From: Brevundimonas sp.
GTDB lineage: Bacteria; Pseudomonadota; Alphaproteobacteria; Caulobacterales; Caulobacteraceae
DNA: 22,798 bases
Direction: 5' to 3'
Assembly (NCBI GenBank): GCA_031119155.1
Contig: JAVHYH010000009.1
Span: 1-22,798, forward strand
The notes below the pieces were generated by a model. The model did not search any database, was not told the origin of the DNA, and worked only from the letters and a program-made list of their open reading frames with translations. A program made the translations under genes and the position numbers. Positions 1 through 7,981 of the stretch are shown here, in pieces. Position 1 is the first letter of the stretch. Every line of letters starts with the position of its first letter.

Positions 1-2
1 CC

Positions 3-1265
3 CTGCGCTCGGTGACCGGCTACCAGAACGGCACCACGGCTGTGCGAGCCGATCTGGACGGCACGACGACCCTGCCGTTTGAATCGCGGATCAAGGCGGA
101 CCAGCGTCTGTGGTCGCAGGAGTTCAACCTGATCTCGCCGGACACCGGCCGGCTCCGCTGGATCCTCGGCGCCTACTACCAGGACGACCTGATCACCTTC
201 CCGCCGGGCCAGTTCAGCACCAGCCAGTATCTGTCGCCGACCCTTCCGCTGCTGATCCACATCACGCTGCAGGGCGAAAACCCCAAGACCACCGCCGCCG
301 CCTTCGGTCAGATCAGCTATGACCTGACCGACTCGCTGGAACTGCAGGTGGGCGCCCGCTATTCGCGCTCGACGGTGGAGAACGACGCCATCAGCGCCAT
401 CCCCGAGGCGGGCCTGTCGATCACCCAGAATGACCGGGTCGAGGAAGACAAGATCACCGGCAAGGTCGCCCTGAACTGGACGCTGGACGACGACAACTTC
501 CTGTATGGTTTCGTGGCGACGGGCTACAAGGCCGGCGGCCTGAACGGGCCGAACATCCTCGGCGCGCCTCCCGGAGCGTTCGAGGGTGAGGAAGTCACCG
601 ACATCGAGCTGGGCTGGAAGTCGACGATGCTCGACGGCCGCGTCCGCACCCAGCTGGGCGCCTACTACAACATCTACAAGAATTTCCAGGTCATCGTTGG
701 CGACCCGGTCGTGCCGACCATCACCACCATCTCGAACGTGGCGGGCGACACCTACCTCTACGGCCTTGAAGCCTCGGCCCAGGGACGGTTCGGCGCCCTC
801 GGGTTCGATTTCGGGGCCTCGCTGTCGAAATCGGAACTGGGCGACTTCTTCGCCATCGATCCGCGCGGCGCCATGGCCGGCGGTTGCAACGGCCAGTCGG
901 GTCCGGCGGGTCCGACCTGCATCAACGTCGGCGGCAACGCGCAGACCTATGCGCCGGAGATGACGCTCAGCGCCGGGGTCGAATACGACTTCGCCGTCGG
1001 CGGCGGCACCCTGACGCCGCGAGTGGACTTCAGCCACATCTCGGACACCTGGGGGACGATCTTCGCCAACGAAGCCCGCGGAGACCATCTGGCCGCCCGC
1101 AGCATCGTCAACGCCCAGCTGACCTGGGACAGCGGCACGGGCTGGATGGCCCAAGCCTATGGCACCAACCTGACCGACGAAGAGTACATCGGCGCCGTGA
1201 AATCGGGCCAACGCTACGCAGGCCCGCCGCGTCAGTACGGCGTGCGCCTGACCCGGACCTTCTGA
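3..1265 (+). CDS. TonB-dependent outer-membrane receptor, C-terminal part (5' truncated by window edge)
   Basis: The reading frame is open to the left edge, with the first full codon at base 3, so the plug domain and the early barrel lie outside the window. About 420 residues remain. They show alternating beta-barrel strands typical of TonB receptors, including a GYKAGGLNGPN segment, an ELGWKS strand, a YYNIYKNFQV strand and a YGLEASAQGRF strand. The end, RYAGPPRQYGVRLTRTF, is the usual closing strand with a terminal Phe for BAM-dependent insertion. Receptors of this family import siderophores, vitamins, sugars or hydrophobic compounds using TonB-ExbBD energy. The ligand cannot be read here. 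The gene sits 60 bp upstream of an acyl-CoA synthetase operon, which suggests an organic acid or ester rather than iron, but that is inference. A strong terminator follows the stop. Confidence 0.93.
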   Translation: MRSVTGYQNGTTAVRADLDGTTTLPFESRIKADQRLWSQEFNLISPDTGRLRWILGAYYQDDLITFPPGQFSTSQYLSPTLPLLIHITLQGENPKTTAAAFGQISYDLTDSLELQVGARYSRSTVENDAISAIPEAGLSITQNDRVEEDKITGKVALNWTLDDDNFLYGFVATGYKAGGLNGPNILGAPPGAFEGEEVTDIELGWKSTMLDGRVRTQLGAYYNIYKNFQVIVGDPVVPTITTISNVAGDTYLYGLEASAQGRFGALGFDFGASLSKSELGDFFAIDPRGAMAGGCNGQSGPAGPTCINVGGNAQTYAPEMTLSAGVEYDFAVGGGTLTPRVDFSHISDTWGTIFANEARGDHLAARSIVNAQLTWDSGTGWMAQAYGTNLTDEEYIGAVKSGQRYAGPPRQYGVRLTRTF

Positions 1266-1273
1266 TCCGCCTC

Positions 1274-1308
1274 GGGGCGGGCTCCGGCCCGCCCCGCCCT
1301 TTTCTTTC
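1274..1308 (+). terminator. Rho-independent terminator after the TonB receptor gene
   Basis: A perfect 9-bp GC stem (1274-1282 with 1287-1295) closes a TCCG tetraloop. After a few C residues comes the T-rich stretch CTTTTCTTT. It lies 8 bases after the receptor stop codon and only 18 bases before the next start codon. It should separate receptor transcription from the downstream operon or attenuate read-through. Confidence 0.75.
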
Positions 1309-1325
1309 CGAGTGCTTTTCTTCCG

Positions 1326-2951
1326 ATGACCGTTCAGCCGAGTTTCGACACTGCGACCGACCGGGCGACCCCGGTCCCGGCAAGTCCGGCGCTGTCGATG
1401 ATGGACGGCATGCAGGCCTGGGGCCTGACCATCGACAAGTTCCTGGTCCATGCGGCCCGCTGGCATTCCGACGTCGAGGTCGTCTCCTGCGATATCGATG
1501 GCGAGGTCAGCCGCATGGGCTATGGCGAGGTCCTGCAGCGAAGCCAGCGTTTGTCAGGCGCGTTGCGGGACCTCGGACCCGGGCTGGGCGACGTCGTCGC
1601 GACCCTCGCCTGGAACACCCGTCCGCATATGGAGATCTGGTACGGCGCCATGGGCGTCGGCATCGTCTGCCATACGCTGAACCCTCGCCTGACGGCGGTC
1701 CAGTTGGCCTCCATGCTGGAGCAGTCCGGCGCCACCCTGCTGGCCTATGGCGCCGGACTGGCGACGCTGGCCGGAGAGATCGTCGCCCTGCGGCCCGGCC
1801 TGCGCCTCATCGCGCTTGATGAAACGCCTGAGGCCGGGAGCGGTACGCTTCACATCGAGGCGCTGATCGAAGCCGGTGAGCCGGCGCAGTGGGGCGGTTT
1901 CGACGAACAGTCGCCGGCGGGGCTGTGTTTCACCTCCGGTACGACCGGCGCGCCGAAGGGCGTGATCTACACCCACCGCTCCAACTATCTGGTGACCCTG
2001 CGTTCGCTGCTGGCGGACTCGCTGGGCCTGACGCGGCGGGACGCCGTGCTGGTGGCGGTGCCGATGTTCCACGCCAACGCCTGGGGTTTCCCCTTCTCGG
2101 CGCCGGCGGTGGGCGCCAAGCTGGTGCTGCCCGGTCGGGTGACCGACGGCGCCCGGCTGGCTCGCCTGATCCGCGACGAGGGGGTGACGGTGACCGCCGG
2201 CGTGCCGACCGTCTGGCTGGGACTGGTCGATCATGTCGAGGCCAGCGGCGAGGGCGTACCGTCGCTGGAGCGTATCGTGCTGGGCGGCTCGGGCTGTCCG
2301 GAGGCGTTGATGAACCGGCTTGAGCAGGGGCTCGGCGTTCGCATCCAGACCAGCTGGGGCATGACCGAGCTGTCGCCCACGGGCACCCTGTCCTCGCCGG
2401 GCGAGCCGGCGCGGGCCTCGGGCCGGACCTCCATCGGTCTGGACATGCTGCTGACCGACGCGGACGGGGTGGCCCTGCCTGAACAACGCGGCGTGACCGG
2501 CCATCTGAAGGTCAAGGGCGCCAGCGTCGTGAACCGCTATCTGGGCGCTGCCACCCCGGCGCCGGACGCCGACGGCTGGTTCGACACGGGCGATCTGGCG
2601 ATCATCGACGAGACCGGCGCCCTGACCATCACCGGCCGCTCCAAGGATCTGATCAAGTCGGGCGGGGAGTGGATCAATCCGGGTGAGATCGAGAGCATCG
2701 TCGGCGCGATGGAAGGGGTGGCCCTGGCCGCCGTCATCGCGCGTCCCGATCCCAAATGGGGCGAGCGCCCGGTGCTGGTGGTGGAGCTGCGCCGCGAGAT
2801 CGAGGACGCCGCCTTCCGCGCCGCCCTGAAGGGCCGGGTGCCCGACTGGTGGCTGCCGGATCAGGTTGAGCGGGTCGAGGCCATGCCGCAGGCGGCGACC
2901 GGCAAGATCGACAAGGTGCGTCTGCGGGCGTTGTTCGGGCAGGGCGGATGA
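1326..2951 (+). CDS. AMP-forming acyl-CoA synthetase (fatty acid/organic acid-CoA ligase)
   Basis: This 541-residue protein of the ANL superfamily activates a carboxylic acid with ATP to an acyl-adenylate and then transfers it to CoA in the cytoplasm. The core motifs are all present: the P-loop-like TSGTTGAPKG (about 203-212), the A5 motif SWGMTELSPTG (343-353), DTGD (420-423), the hinge segment RSKDLIKSGGEWI (438-450) and the C-terminal TGKIDK (525-530) with the catalytic lysine K527. Length is normal for the family. The overall pattern, including VPMFHANAWGFPFSAP, resembles the medium-chain and methylmercaptopropionate-CoA ligase branch (DmdB/AlkK-like), but the substrate is not determinable. 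The stop overlaps the start of the TetR gene by 4 bases (ATGA), so translation is probably coupled. No strong Shine-Dalgarno precedes this start. Confidence 0.93.
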   Translation: MTVQPSFDTATDRATPVPASPALSMMDGMQAWGLTIDKFLVHAARWHSDVEVVSCDIDGEVSRMGYGEVLQRSQRLSGALRDLGPGLGDVVATLAWNTRPHMEIWYGAMGVGIVCHTLNPRLTAVQLASMLEQSGATLLAYGAGLATLAGEIVALRPGLRLIALDETPEAGSGTLHIEALIEAGEPAQWGGFDEQSPAGLCFTSGTTGAPKGVIYTHRSNYLVTLRSLLADSLGLTRRDAVLVAVPMFHANAWGFPFSAPAVGAKLVLPGRVTDGARLARLIRDEGVTVTAGVPTVWLGLVDHVEASGEGVPSLERIVLGGSGCPEALMNRLEQGLGVRIQTSWGMTELSPTGTLSSPGEPARASGRTSIGLDMLLTDADGVALPEQRGVTGHLKVKGASVVNRYLGAATPAPDADGWFDTGDLAIIDETGALTITGRSKDLIKSGGEWINPGEIESIVGAMEGVALAAVIARPDPKWGERPVLVVELRREIEDAAFRAALKGRVPDWWLPDQVERVEAMPQAATGKIDKVRLRALFGQGG

Positions 2952-3772
2952 CGGCTTCCCGTTCTCTCGCGGCGGGTCGATCCTCTGCGGAAGTGATTCC
3001 GCAGGAGCCCGCCGTGACCGCCAAACCCGCCACGCCGCGTCGCAAGACCGCGCCGGCAAAGACGAAGGCCGAGACCGGCGCGAAGCCGAAGGGCCGCTCC
3101 AAGGCGGAACAGCGCGCCGAGAGCCTGGAACAGATGCTCGATGCGGCCGAGGACCTGTTCTCCAAGCACGGCATGTACGGCGTGACCCTGAAGGACGTGG
3201 CGCAGAAGATCGGGGTGCACACCTCGCTGATGCACTACTATTTCAAGGACAAGCAGGACCTGTTCGAACAGGTCGTGAAGCGCCGGGCGCCGATCACCAT
3301 CGGGCGTCGTGTCGAGGCGATGAAACGCTATGCCGCGGAGACCGGCGACCATCCGACGGTTGAGGGCGCGCTGCGCGCCTTCCTCGACACCGATCTGGAC
3401 CTCTACATTGAGGGCGGCGAGGGCTGGCGGAACTATGGCGCGCTGGGCGGCCAGCTGAACAACACCCCGGTCTGGGGCGCCGAGCTGATGTGGGCCAATT
3501 TCGACCCGGTCGTGCTGCAACTGATCGACCTGCTGAAGAAGGCGATGCCGGACGCGGCCGAGGAAGACATCTTCTGGGGCTACCACTTCGTCACCGGGGC
3601 CCTGACCCTGAGCCTGGCGCGGACGGGACGGATCGATCACCTGTCCGGCGGCCTCTGCCAGTCCGAGGATTTCGAGGCCATCAAGGCGCGGATGGCCCGG
3701 TTCATGGCCGGCGGCTTCGTGGCCATCTGCCAGCAGCGCGCAAACGAACGAAAGGCCGCCGCCGATGAGTAA
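2948..3772 (+). CDS. TetR/AcrR-family transcriptional regulator
   Basis: The product has 274 residues if the ATG at 2948 is used. The N-terminal DNA-binding domain spans about residues 55-112, with the recognition part VTLKDVAQKIGVHTSLMHYYF at about 79-99. That Tyr-Tyr-Phe ending is typical of TetR. The rest is the divergent helical ligand-binding half. The first about 53 residues are a Lys/Ala/Pro-rich disordered tail. An in-frame GTG at 3014, preceded by AGGAG at good spacing, would remove 22 residues and is a real alternative start. The gene overlaps the acyl-CoA synthetase by 4 bases and the following esterase by 8. It therefore probably controls its own operon in response to a substrate or acyl-CoA. 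Target and ligand are inferred only. Confidence 0.92.
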   Translation: MTASRSLAAGRSSAEVIPQEPAVTAKPATPRRKTAPAKTKAETGAKPKGRSKAEQRAESLEQMLDAAEDLFSKHGMYGVTLKDVAQKIGVHTSLMHYYFKDKQDLFEQVVKRRAPITIGRRVEAMKRYAAETGDHPTVEGALRAFLDTDLDLYIEGGEGWRNYGALGGQLNNTPVWGAELMWANFDPVVLQLIDLLKKAMPDAAEEDIFWGYHFVTGALTLSLARTGRIDHLSGGLCQSEDFEAIKARMARFMAGGFVAICQQRANERKAAADE

Positions 3773-5018
3773 ATTCGCCGGCTTTCCCGTCGCCCACCGT
3801 CCCGAGGATCTGGGCTTCGACAGCAGCCGTCTGGCCCGTCTGGACGACTATATGTCCGACATGGTCGGGACCGGTCGGGTGGCGGGCGTCGCCACCCTGA
3901 TCCTGCGCCACGGCAAGGTCGTCTCGCATCGGACCCACGGTTCGGCCCAGCTTGGCGGCGAGACGCCGCTGAGCCATGACGCGGTCTTCCGCATCTATTC
4001 GATGACCAAGCCGATCGCCGCGACGGCGATGATGATCCTGTTCGAGGAGGGCCACTGGATCCTCGACGACCCGATCAGCAAATTCATCCCGGAGTTCGCC
4101 GATCTGAAGGTCTTCGCCGGGGTCGGTCCCGACGGGAAGATGATCGTGGAGGACGCCCGGCGCCCGCCGACGATGCGCGAGGTGATGAGCCACACCGCCG
4201 GCTTCGCCTATGGCCTGTTCCCGGACTTCCATCCGCTGGAGAAGGCCTATCTGGAGAACCGGATCGCCCGTCCCGAAGGCGATCAGGCCTTCATCGACAG
4301 CATCGCGGCCCAGCCCCTGATGTTCCAGCCGGGCACGGAGTGGTTCTACTCCGTCGCCTCGGGCATCCTCGGCGTGCTGGTCAGCCGCATTTCGGGCCAG
4401 TCCTTCGGCGACTTCATCCAGCAGCGGATCTTCGCCCCGCTGGGCATGGTGGATACGGCCTTCCAGACGCAGGACCACAACGTTGACCGTCTGGTCACCT
4501 TCTATCAGGACGACGGTCAGGGCGGTCTCAAGGAGGTGTCCGAGGTTCTCGGCGCGCCGATCAATCCGTTCACCGGACCGCCCGAGTTCGAGGACGGTGG
4601 CGGGGGACTGGTCTCGACGCTGAGCGACTACGCCCGCTTCGCCCAGATGATCCTCAACAAGGGCGAGCTGGATGGCGTGCGGATCCTGGCGCCGGTCACG
4701 GTCGAGCTGATGGCCACCAATGTCATCCCGGATGCGGTGCTGGCGACGACCAATCCGCTGCGTCTGCTGCCGTTCAATCCCGCCTTCGGCTTCGGCCTCG
4801 GCTTCTCGGTCATGAAGGACCCGCGCCGTCTGGGCTCGACCGAGGGGCGTGGCACCCTGGCCTGGGGCGGCATGGGCGGGACGTGGTTCTGGATCGATCC
4901 GGAGAACGATCTGGTCTTCGTCGGCCTGATCCAGCGCTTCGCCGATCCGATCTCCGGCGAGTTCCGGGCCAAGGCCCGCACTTTCACCTACACGGCCCTG
5001 ACCCGGCCCGAGCTCTGA
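3765..5018 (+). CDS. Serine hydrolase, class C beta-lactamase fold (EstB-like esterase)
   Basis: This 417-residue protein of the beta-lactamase/transpeptidase-like family carries the nucleophile motif SMTK (S79, K82), the second motif Tyr at Y195 in WFYSVASG, and a WGGMGGT segment (367-373) where true beta-lactamases have KTG. That last variant is typical of EstB-type carboxylesterases rather than beta-lactamases. No signal peptide is visible, so it is probably cytoplasmic, again unlike a periplasmic beta-lactamase. The likely role is hydrolysis of an ester or lactone to a free acid that the neighbouring acyl-CoA synthetase could activate. The start ATG overlaps the TetR stop by 8 bases. The substrate is unknown. 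Confidence in family is high and in physiological role low. Confidence 0.92.
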   Translation: MSKFAGFPVAHRPEDLGFDSSRLARLDDYMSDMVGTGRVAGVATLILRHGKVVSHRTHGSAQLGGETPLSHDAVFRIYSMTKPIAATAMMILFEEGHWILDDPISKFIPEFADLKVFAGVGPDGKMIVEDARRPPTMREVMSHTAGFAYGLFPDFHPLEKAYLENRIARPEGDQAFIDSIAAQPLMFQPGTEWFYSVASGILGVLVSRISGQSFGDFIQQRIFAPLGMVDTAFQTQDHNVDRLVTFYQDDGQGGLKEVSEVLGAPINPFTGPPEFEDGGGGLVSTLSDYARFAQMILNKGELDGVRILAPVTVELMATNVIPDAVLATTNPLRLLPFNPAFGFGLGFSVMKDPRRLGSTEGRGTLAWGGMGGTWFWIDPENDLVFVGLIQRFADPISGEFRAKARTFTYTALTRPEL

Positions 5019-5035
5019 CTGCCACGAACGACAGA

Positions 5036-5051
5036 CGGGCCTGAAGGCCCG
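5036..5051 (+). other. Intercistronic hairpin between esterase and MFS genes
   Basis: A 6-bp perfect stem (CGGGCC/GGCCCG) closes a TGAA loop in the 51-base gap. No T tract follows, so I do not call it a terminator. It could tune mRNA stability or partial read-through. The GAGGAAA ribosome-binding site of the next gene begins a few bases further on. Confidence 0.35.
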
Positions 5052-5069
5052 CATTCCGAGGAAACGACG

Positions 5070-6407
5070 ATGACCACTGTGGACGCCGCGGCCGCCGCGC
5101 CGCCGCCGGAGGGCGCCTTCCGCAAGACGAAGTGGAGCGTGGTCTGGCTGCTGACCCTGACCCTGTTCTCGGCCCTGACCGTCGGGGGGCTGCTGGCCCC
5201 GATCCAGGAGGCGGCCAAGCTGGAGTTGAGCCTCAGCGACATGCAGCTGGCGATGATCGTCGGCACGGCCACGGCCATTCCGGTCGCCATTCTGGCCCTG
5301 CCCATCGCCTGGATGGTGGATCATCGGACCCGGACGCACCTGCTGGTCATCCTCGCATCCTGCTGGGCGGTCGGCACGGTCGGAACGGCCTTCGTGCAGG
5401 ACTTCTACGGCCTGTTCATCGCCCGGTTCATCGCGGGCGTCGGCGCCGGCACGGCCTTCCCGGTGCTGGTCTCGATCCTGGCGGACGTCTGCCTGCCCGA
5501 GAAACGGGGACGGGTGATGGTGCTGGTGTCCATGGGGGCCTGGGCGGGTGCGGCCGCGGCCTATTTCGTCGGCGCCGGCCTGTACGGCTATTTCGAAGCC
5601 AATCCGCTGACGCTGTTCCCCGGCATGGCCGCCTGGCGCGCCACCCACCTGATCGTCGGCATCGGCGCGGCGGTGCTGGTCCTGCCCCTGTTCCTGATCC
5701 GCGAACCGAAACGCTATGAGGTCGAACAGACCAGCGTCGCCATCGGACCGACGGTGCGGGCGTTCTGGAAGCGCCGGAAATTCCTCGGCCCGCTTCTGAT
5801 CGGCAATTTCGCCGGCGGGCTGGCCGAAGGCGCGGCAGCCCTGTGGATCGGTTCGGTTCTGGTGCGCCAGTATGGCCAGACGCCCGCCCAGACCGGCTGG
5901 GTTGGGCTGGTGATCCTTGTGTCGGGCATCGTCGGTTCGCTGATCGGCGGCTTCAGCGCCGACGCGGGGCAGAAGCTGAAGATGCGCGGCGGCATCCTGA
6001 TCCCGGCGGTCATCGCCACCGCGATCAGCATTCCCGCCAGCGCCTATCCGATCATGCCGACCCTGATGGGCTTCGGTCTGGTTCTGTTCGTGCTGCTGGT
6101 CGGCGGCACCATCGTCAATCTGGTGAACTCGGCGGCCATCGCCGTGCTGATCCCCAATGAGGAGCGGGCGATCAGTCTGGCCGGGCTGAAGCTGGTCGCG
6201 ACCATCGTCGGCGGGCCCATCACGGCGGCGATCATCGTGATGATGACCGGCTATATGGACGGCCCCAACGCTCTGGGTTTGATCCTGACCTGGCTGGGTG
6301 TGATCACCGGGATTATCTCCCTGATCGCCTACTGGTTCGCGATGCGAAACGCGCCGCGCCCGGTGGCCGAAACCCTGCCGGAAGCGACCCCGGTCGAGGC
6401 GGTCTGA
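5070..6407 (+). CDS. Major facilitator superfamily transporter
   Basis: This 445-residue protein has about twelve hydrophobic segments in two halves, joined by a charged central loop (REPKRYEVEQ...FWKRRKF). The loop between the second and third helices contains AWMVDHRTRTHLL, a variant of the MFS signature GxxxDRxGRR. RFIAGVGAGTAFPV, in the fourth helix region, and the EKRGR segment after it are also typical. The general look is close to the spinster-like/organic-anion MFS branch. It should be an inner-membrane secondary transporter that imports the operon's substrate or exports an intermediate; direction cannot be told. The start is supported by GAGGAAA about eight bases upstream. The downstream MerR gene begins 2 bases after its stop. 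Confidence 0.9.
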   Translation: MTTVDAAAAAPPPEGAFRKTKWSVVWLLTLTLFSALTVGGLLAPIQEAAKLELSLSDMQLAMIVGTATAIPVAILALPIAWMVDHRTRTHLLVILASCWAVGTVGTAFVQDFYGLFIARFIAGVGAGTAFPVLVSILADVCLPEKRGRVMVLVSMGAWAGAAAAYFVGAGLYGYFEANPLTLFPGMAAWRATHLIVGIGAAVLVLPLFLIREPKRYEVEQTSVAIGPTVRAFWKRRKFLGPLLIGNFAGGLAEGAAALWIGSVLVRQYGQTPAQTGWVGLVILVSGIVGSLIGGFSADAGQKLKMRGGILIPAVIATAISIPASAYPIMPTLMGFGLVLFVLLVGGTIVNLVNSAAIAVLIPNEERAISLAGLKLVATIVGGPITAAIIVMMTGYMDGPNALGLILTWLGVITGIISLIAYWFAMRNAPRPVAETLPEATPVEAV

Positions 6408-6409
6408 GC

Positions 6410-6772
6410 ATGGCCGCCCCGGGCCTGCATGCGGTTGTCAGCATCTCGCGGCTCTCGGCCATGACCGGGGTCACGCCGCGGGCCCTGCGCCACTATGAGG
6501 AGATGGGGCTGATCCGGCCGCATCGGGCCGCGCACGGGGTGAGGCTGTTCACGCCGGAGCAGTGCGATCAGGCGGCGACCATCGCCCTGCTGCGTCGCTG
6601 TGATGTGCCGCTGGAGACCATTCGCGACGTGCTGGGCGAGCCGCCGGCCCGGCGGGAGGGCAGCATTCGCCGCACTCTTCAGCGCAAGGCCGACGAACTG
6701 CGCAACCAACTGGCCGGGGTGACTGCCGCGCTCGCCGCGACCGCCCCGGATGTCAGCCGCGACGCGGCCTGA
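6410..6772 (+). CDS. Small MerR-family transcriptional regulator
   Basis: The protein has 120 residues. Residues 10-48 form the MerR winged-helix start: VSISRLSAMTG, then VTPRALRHYEEMGLIRPHR and the wing GVRLFTPEQ. A second helix pair follows (LLRRCDVPLETIRDVLGEPP). The C-terminal helix (about 85-108) would be the antiparallel dimerisation coil. There is no added effector domain. The two cysteines (C52, C64) are not arranged like the metal sites of MerR or CueR, so a metal role is not supported. It lies 2 bases after the MFS gene and 25 before the thiolase, inside the same transcription unit. That makes it the second regulator in one operon. Target promoters are unknown. Confidence 0.9.
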   Translation: MAAPGLHAVVSISRLSAMTGVTPRALRHYEEMGLIRPHRAAHGVRLFTPEQCDQAATIALLRRCDVPLETIRDVLGEPPARREGSIRRTLQRKADELRNQLAGVTAALAATAPDVSRDAA

Positions 6773-6797
6773 TCCCTTTCTCCCTCGGAGCTGACCC

Positions 6798-7979
6798 ATG
6801 ACCCGAGCCCTGATCGCCGGCGTCGGCATGATCCCCTTCGCCAAGCCCGGCGCGAGCGCCGACTGGGACGTGATGGCCGAGCAGGCCATCCGGCTGGCCC
6901 TGACCGATGCGGGCATAGGCTATGAGCAGATCCAGCAGGCCTACGCCGGCTATGTCTATGCGGACTCCACGGCGGGTCAGTCGGCCCTGTACCGCGTCGG
7001 CTGCACCGGCATCCCGGTGGTCAACGTCAACAACAACTGCGCGACCGGCTCGACCGCCCTGTGGCTGGCCCGGCAAATGATCGAGGCGGGGGCGGTTGAT
7101 TGCGTCCTAGCCTTCGGCTTCGAACAGATGCTGCCCGGCGCGTTGGGCGCGGTGTTCAACGATCGCAAGCGTACCCTCGACCATCACCTGACGACGCAGG
7201 AAGCCATCCTCGGCAAGGACGAAAACGCGCCGCTCGTGGCCCAGCAGTTCGGCGGGGCCGGGCTGGACTATCAGGCCCGCTATGGCGCGGCGGACGAGGT
7301 GTTCGGCCTGATTTCGGTCAAGGCCCGCCGCCATGCCGCCAACAATCCGCTGGCCCTGTTCCGTGAGCCGATCACGCTGGAGGAGGTGATGGCGTCCAAG
7401 CACCTGTACGGCCCGTTGACCCGCTATCAGGCCTGTCCGCCGACCTGCGGGGCAGCTGCCGCCGTTCTGGTCTCGCCGGCCTTCGCCGCGAAGCGCGGGC
7501 TGGATGCGACGGTCGCCATCCTCGGTCAGTCGATGACGACGGACTATGCGGAGACCTTCACAGGCCGGTCGATGATGAGCGTCGTCGGCTATGAGATGAC
7601 CCGCGAGGCGGCGCGGTCGGTCTATGAGCAGGCGGGCGTCGGGCCGGAGGCCATCGGCGCGGTCGAACTGCATGACTGTTTTTCGGCCAACGAACTGATC
7701 TCCTACGAGGCGCTGGGCCTGTGCGGGGAGGGCGGGGCCGAGGCCTACATCCGGGACGGCCGCAACACCTATGGCGGCGATCATGTGGTGAACCCGTCCG
7801 GCGGCCTGCTGTCCAAGGGGCATCCGCTCGGCGCGACCGGGCTGGCCCAGTGCTTCGAACTGACCCAGCAACTGCGGGGGACCGCCGGGGCGCGGCAGGT
7901 CGAGGATCTGGACTTCGCCCTGCAGCACAATCTGGGTCTGGGCGGCGCTTGTGTCGTCACCCTGTACGGGCGCGCCTGA
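6798..7979 (+). CDS. SCP-x/lipid-transfer-type thiolase (acetyl-CoA acyltransferase)
   Basis: This 393-residue thiolase has the nucleophilic cysteine C81 in VNNNCATGS, the HDCFS motif typical of the SCP-x group (H292), the GHPLGATG motif (341-348, H342) and the C-terminal HNLGLGGACVV with C385. Members of this branch thiolytically cleave 3-ketoacyl-CoAs, often bulky or branched ones such as sterol side chains. Some members lack thiolase activity and act as aldolase partners. No SCP2 sterol-carrier domain is fused. The start follows CTCGGAG at suitable spacing. Its position behind an acyl-CoA synthetase suggests the end step of a beta-oxidation-like route. No acyl-CoA dehydrogenase or hydratase is visible in this window, so the pathway is incomplete here. 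Confidence 0.93.
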   Translation: MTRALIAGVGMIPFAKPGASADWDVMAEQAIRLALTDAGIGYEQIQQAYAGYVYADSTAGQSALYRVGCTGIPVVNVNNNCATGSTALWLARQMIEAGAVDCVLAFGFEQMLPGALGAVFNDRKRTLDHHLTTQEAILGKDENAPLVAQQFGGAGLDYQARYGAADEVFGLISVKARRHAANNPLALFREPITLEEVMASKHLYGPLTRYQACPPTCGAAAAVLVSPAFAAKRGLDATVAILGQSMTTDYAETFTGRSMMSVVGYEMTREAARSVYEQAGVGPEAIGAVELHDCFSANELISYEALGLCGEGGAEAYIRDGRNTYGGDHVVNPSGGLLSKGHPLGATGLAQCFELTQQLRGTAGARQVEDLDFALQHNLGLGGACVVTLYGRA

Positions 7980-7981
7980 GC

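Noticed and set aside
3765..5018. Antibiotic-resistance class C beta-lactamase
   Set aside because: It has no signal peptide and lacks the KTG box; the WGGMGGT variant and operon context favour an esterase.
3702..5648. A 648-codon minus-strand frame
   Set aside because: It lies opposite the esterase and MFS genes, which carry clear motifs; composition is typical of a shadow.
6410..6772. Metal-responsive MerR/CueR regulator
   Set aside because: The cysteines are not at the metal-binding positions and no metal-resistance genes are nearby.
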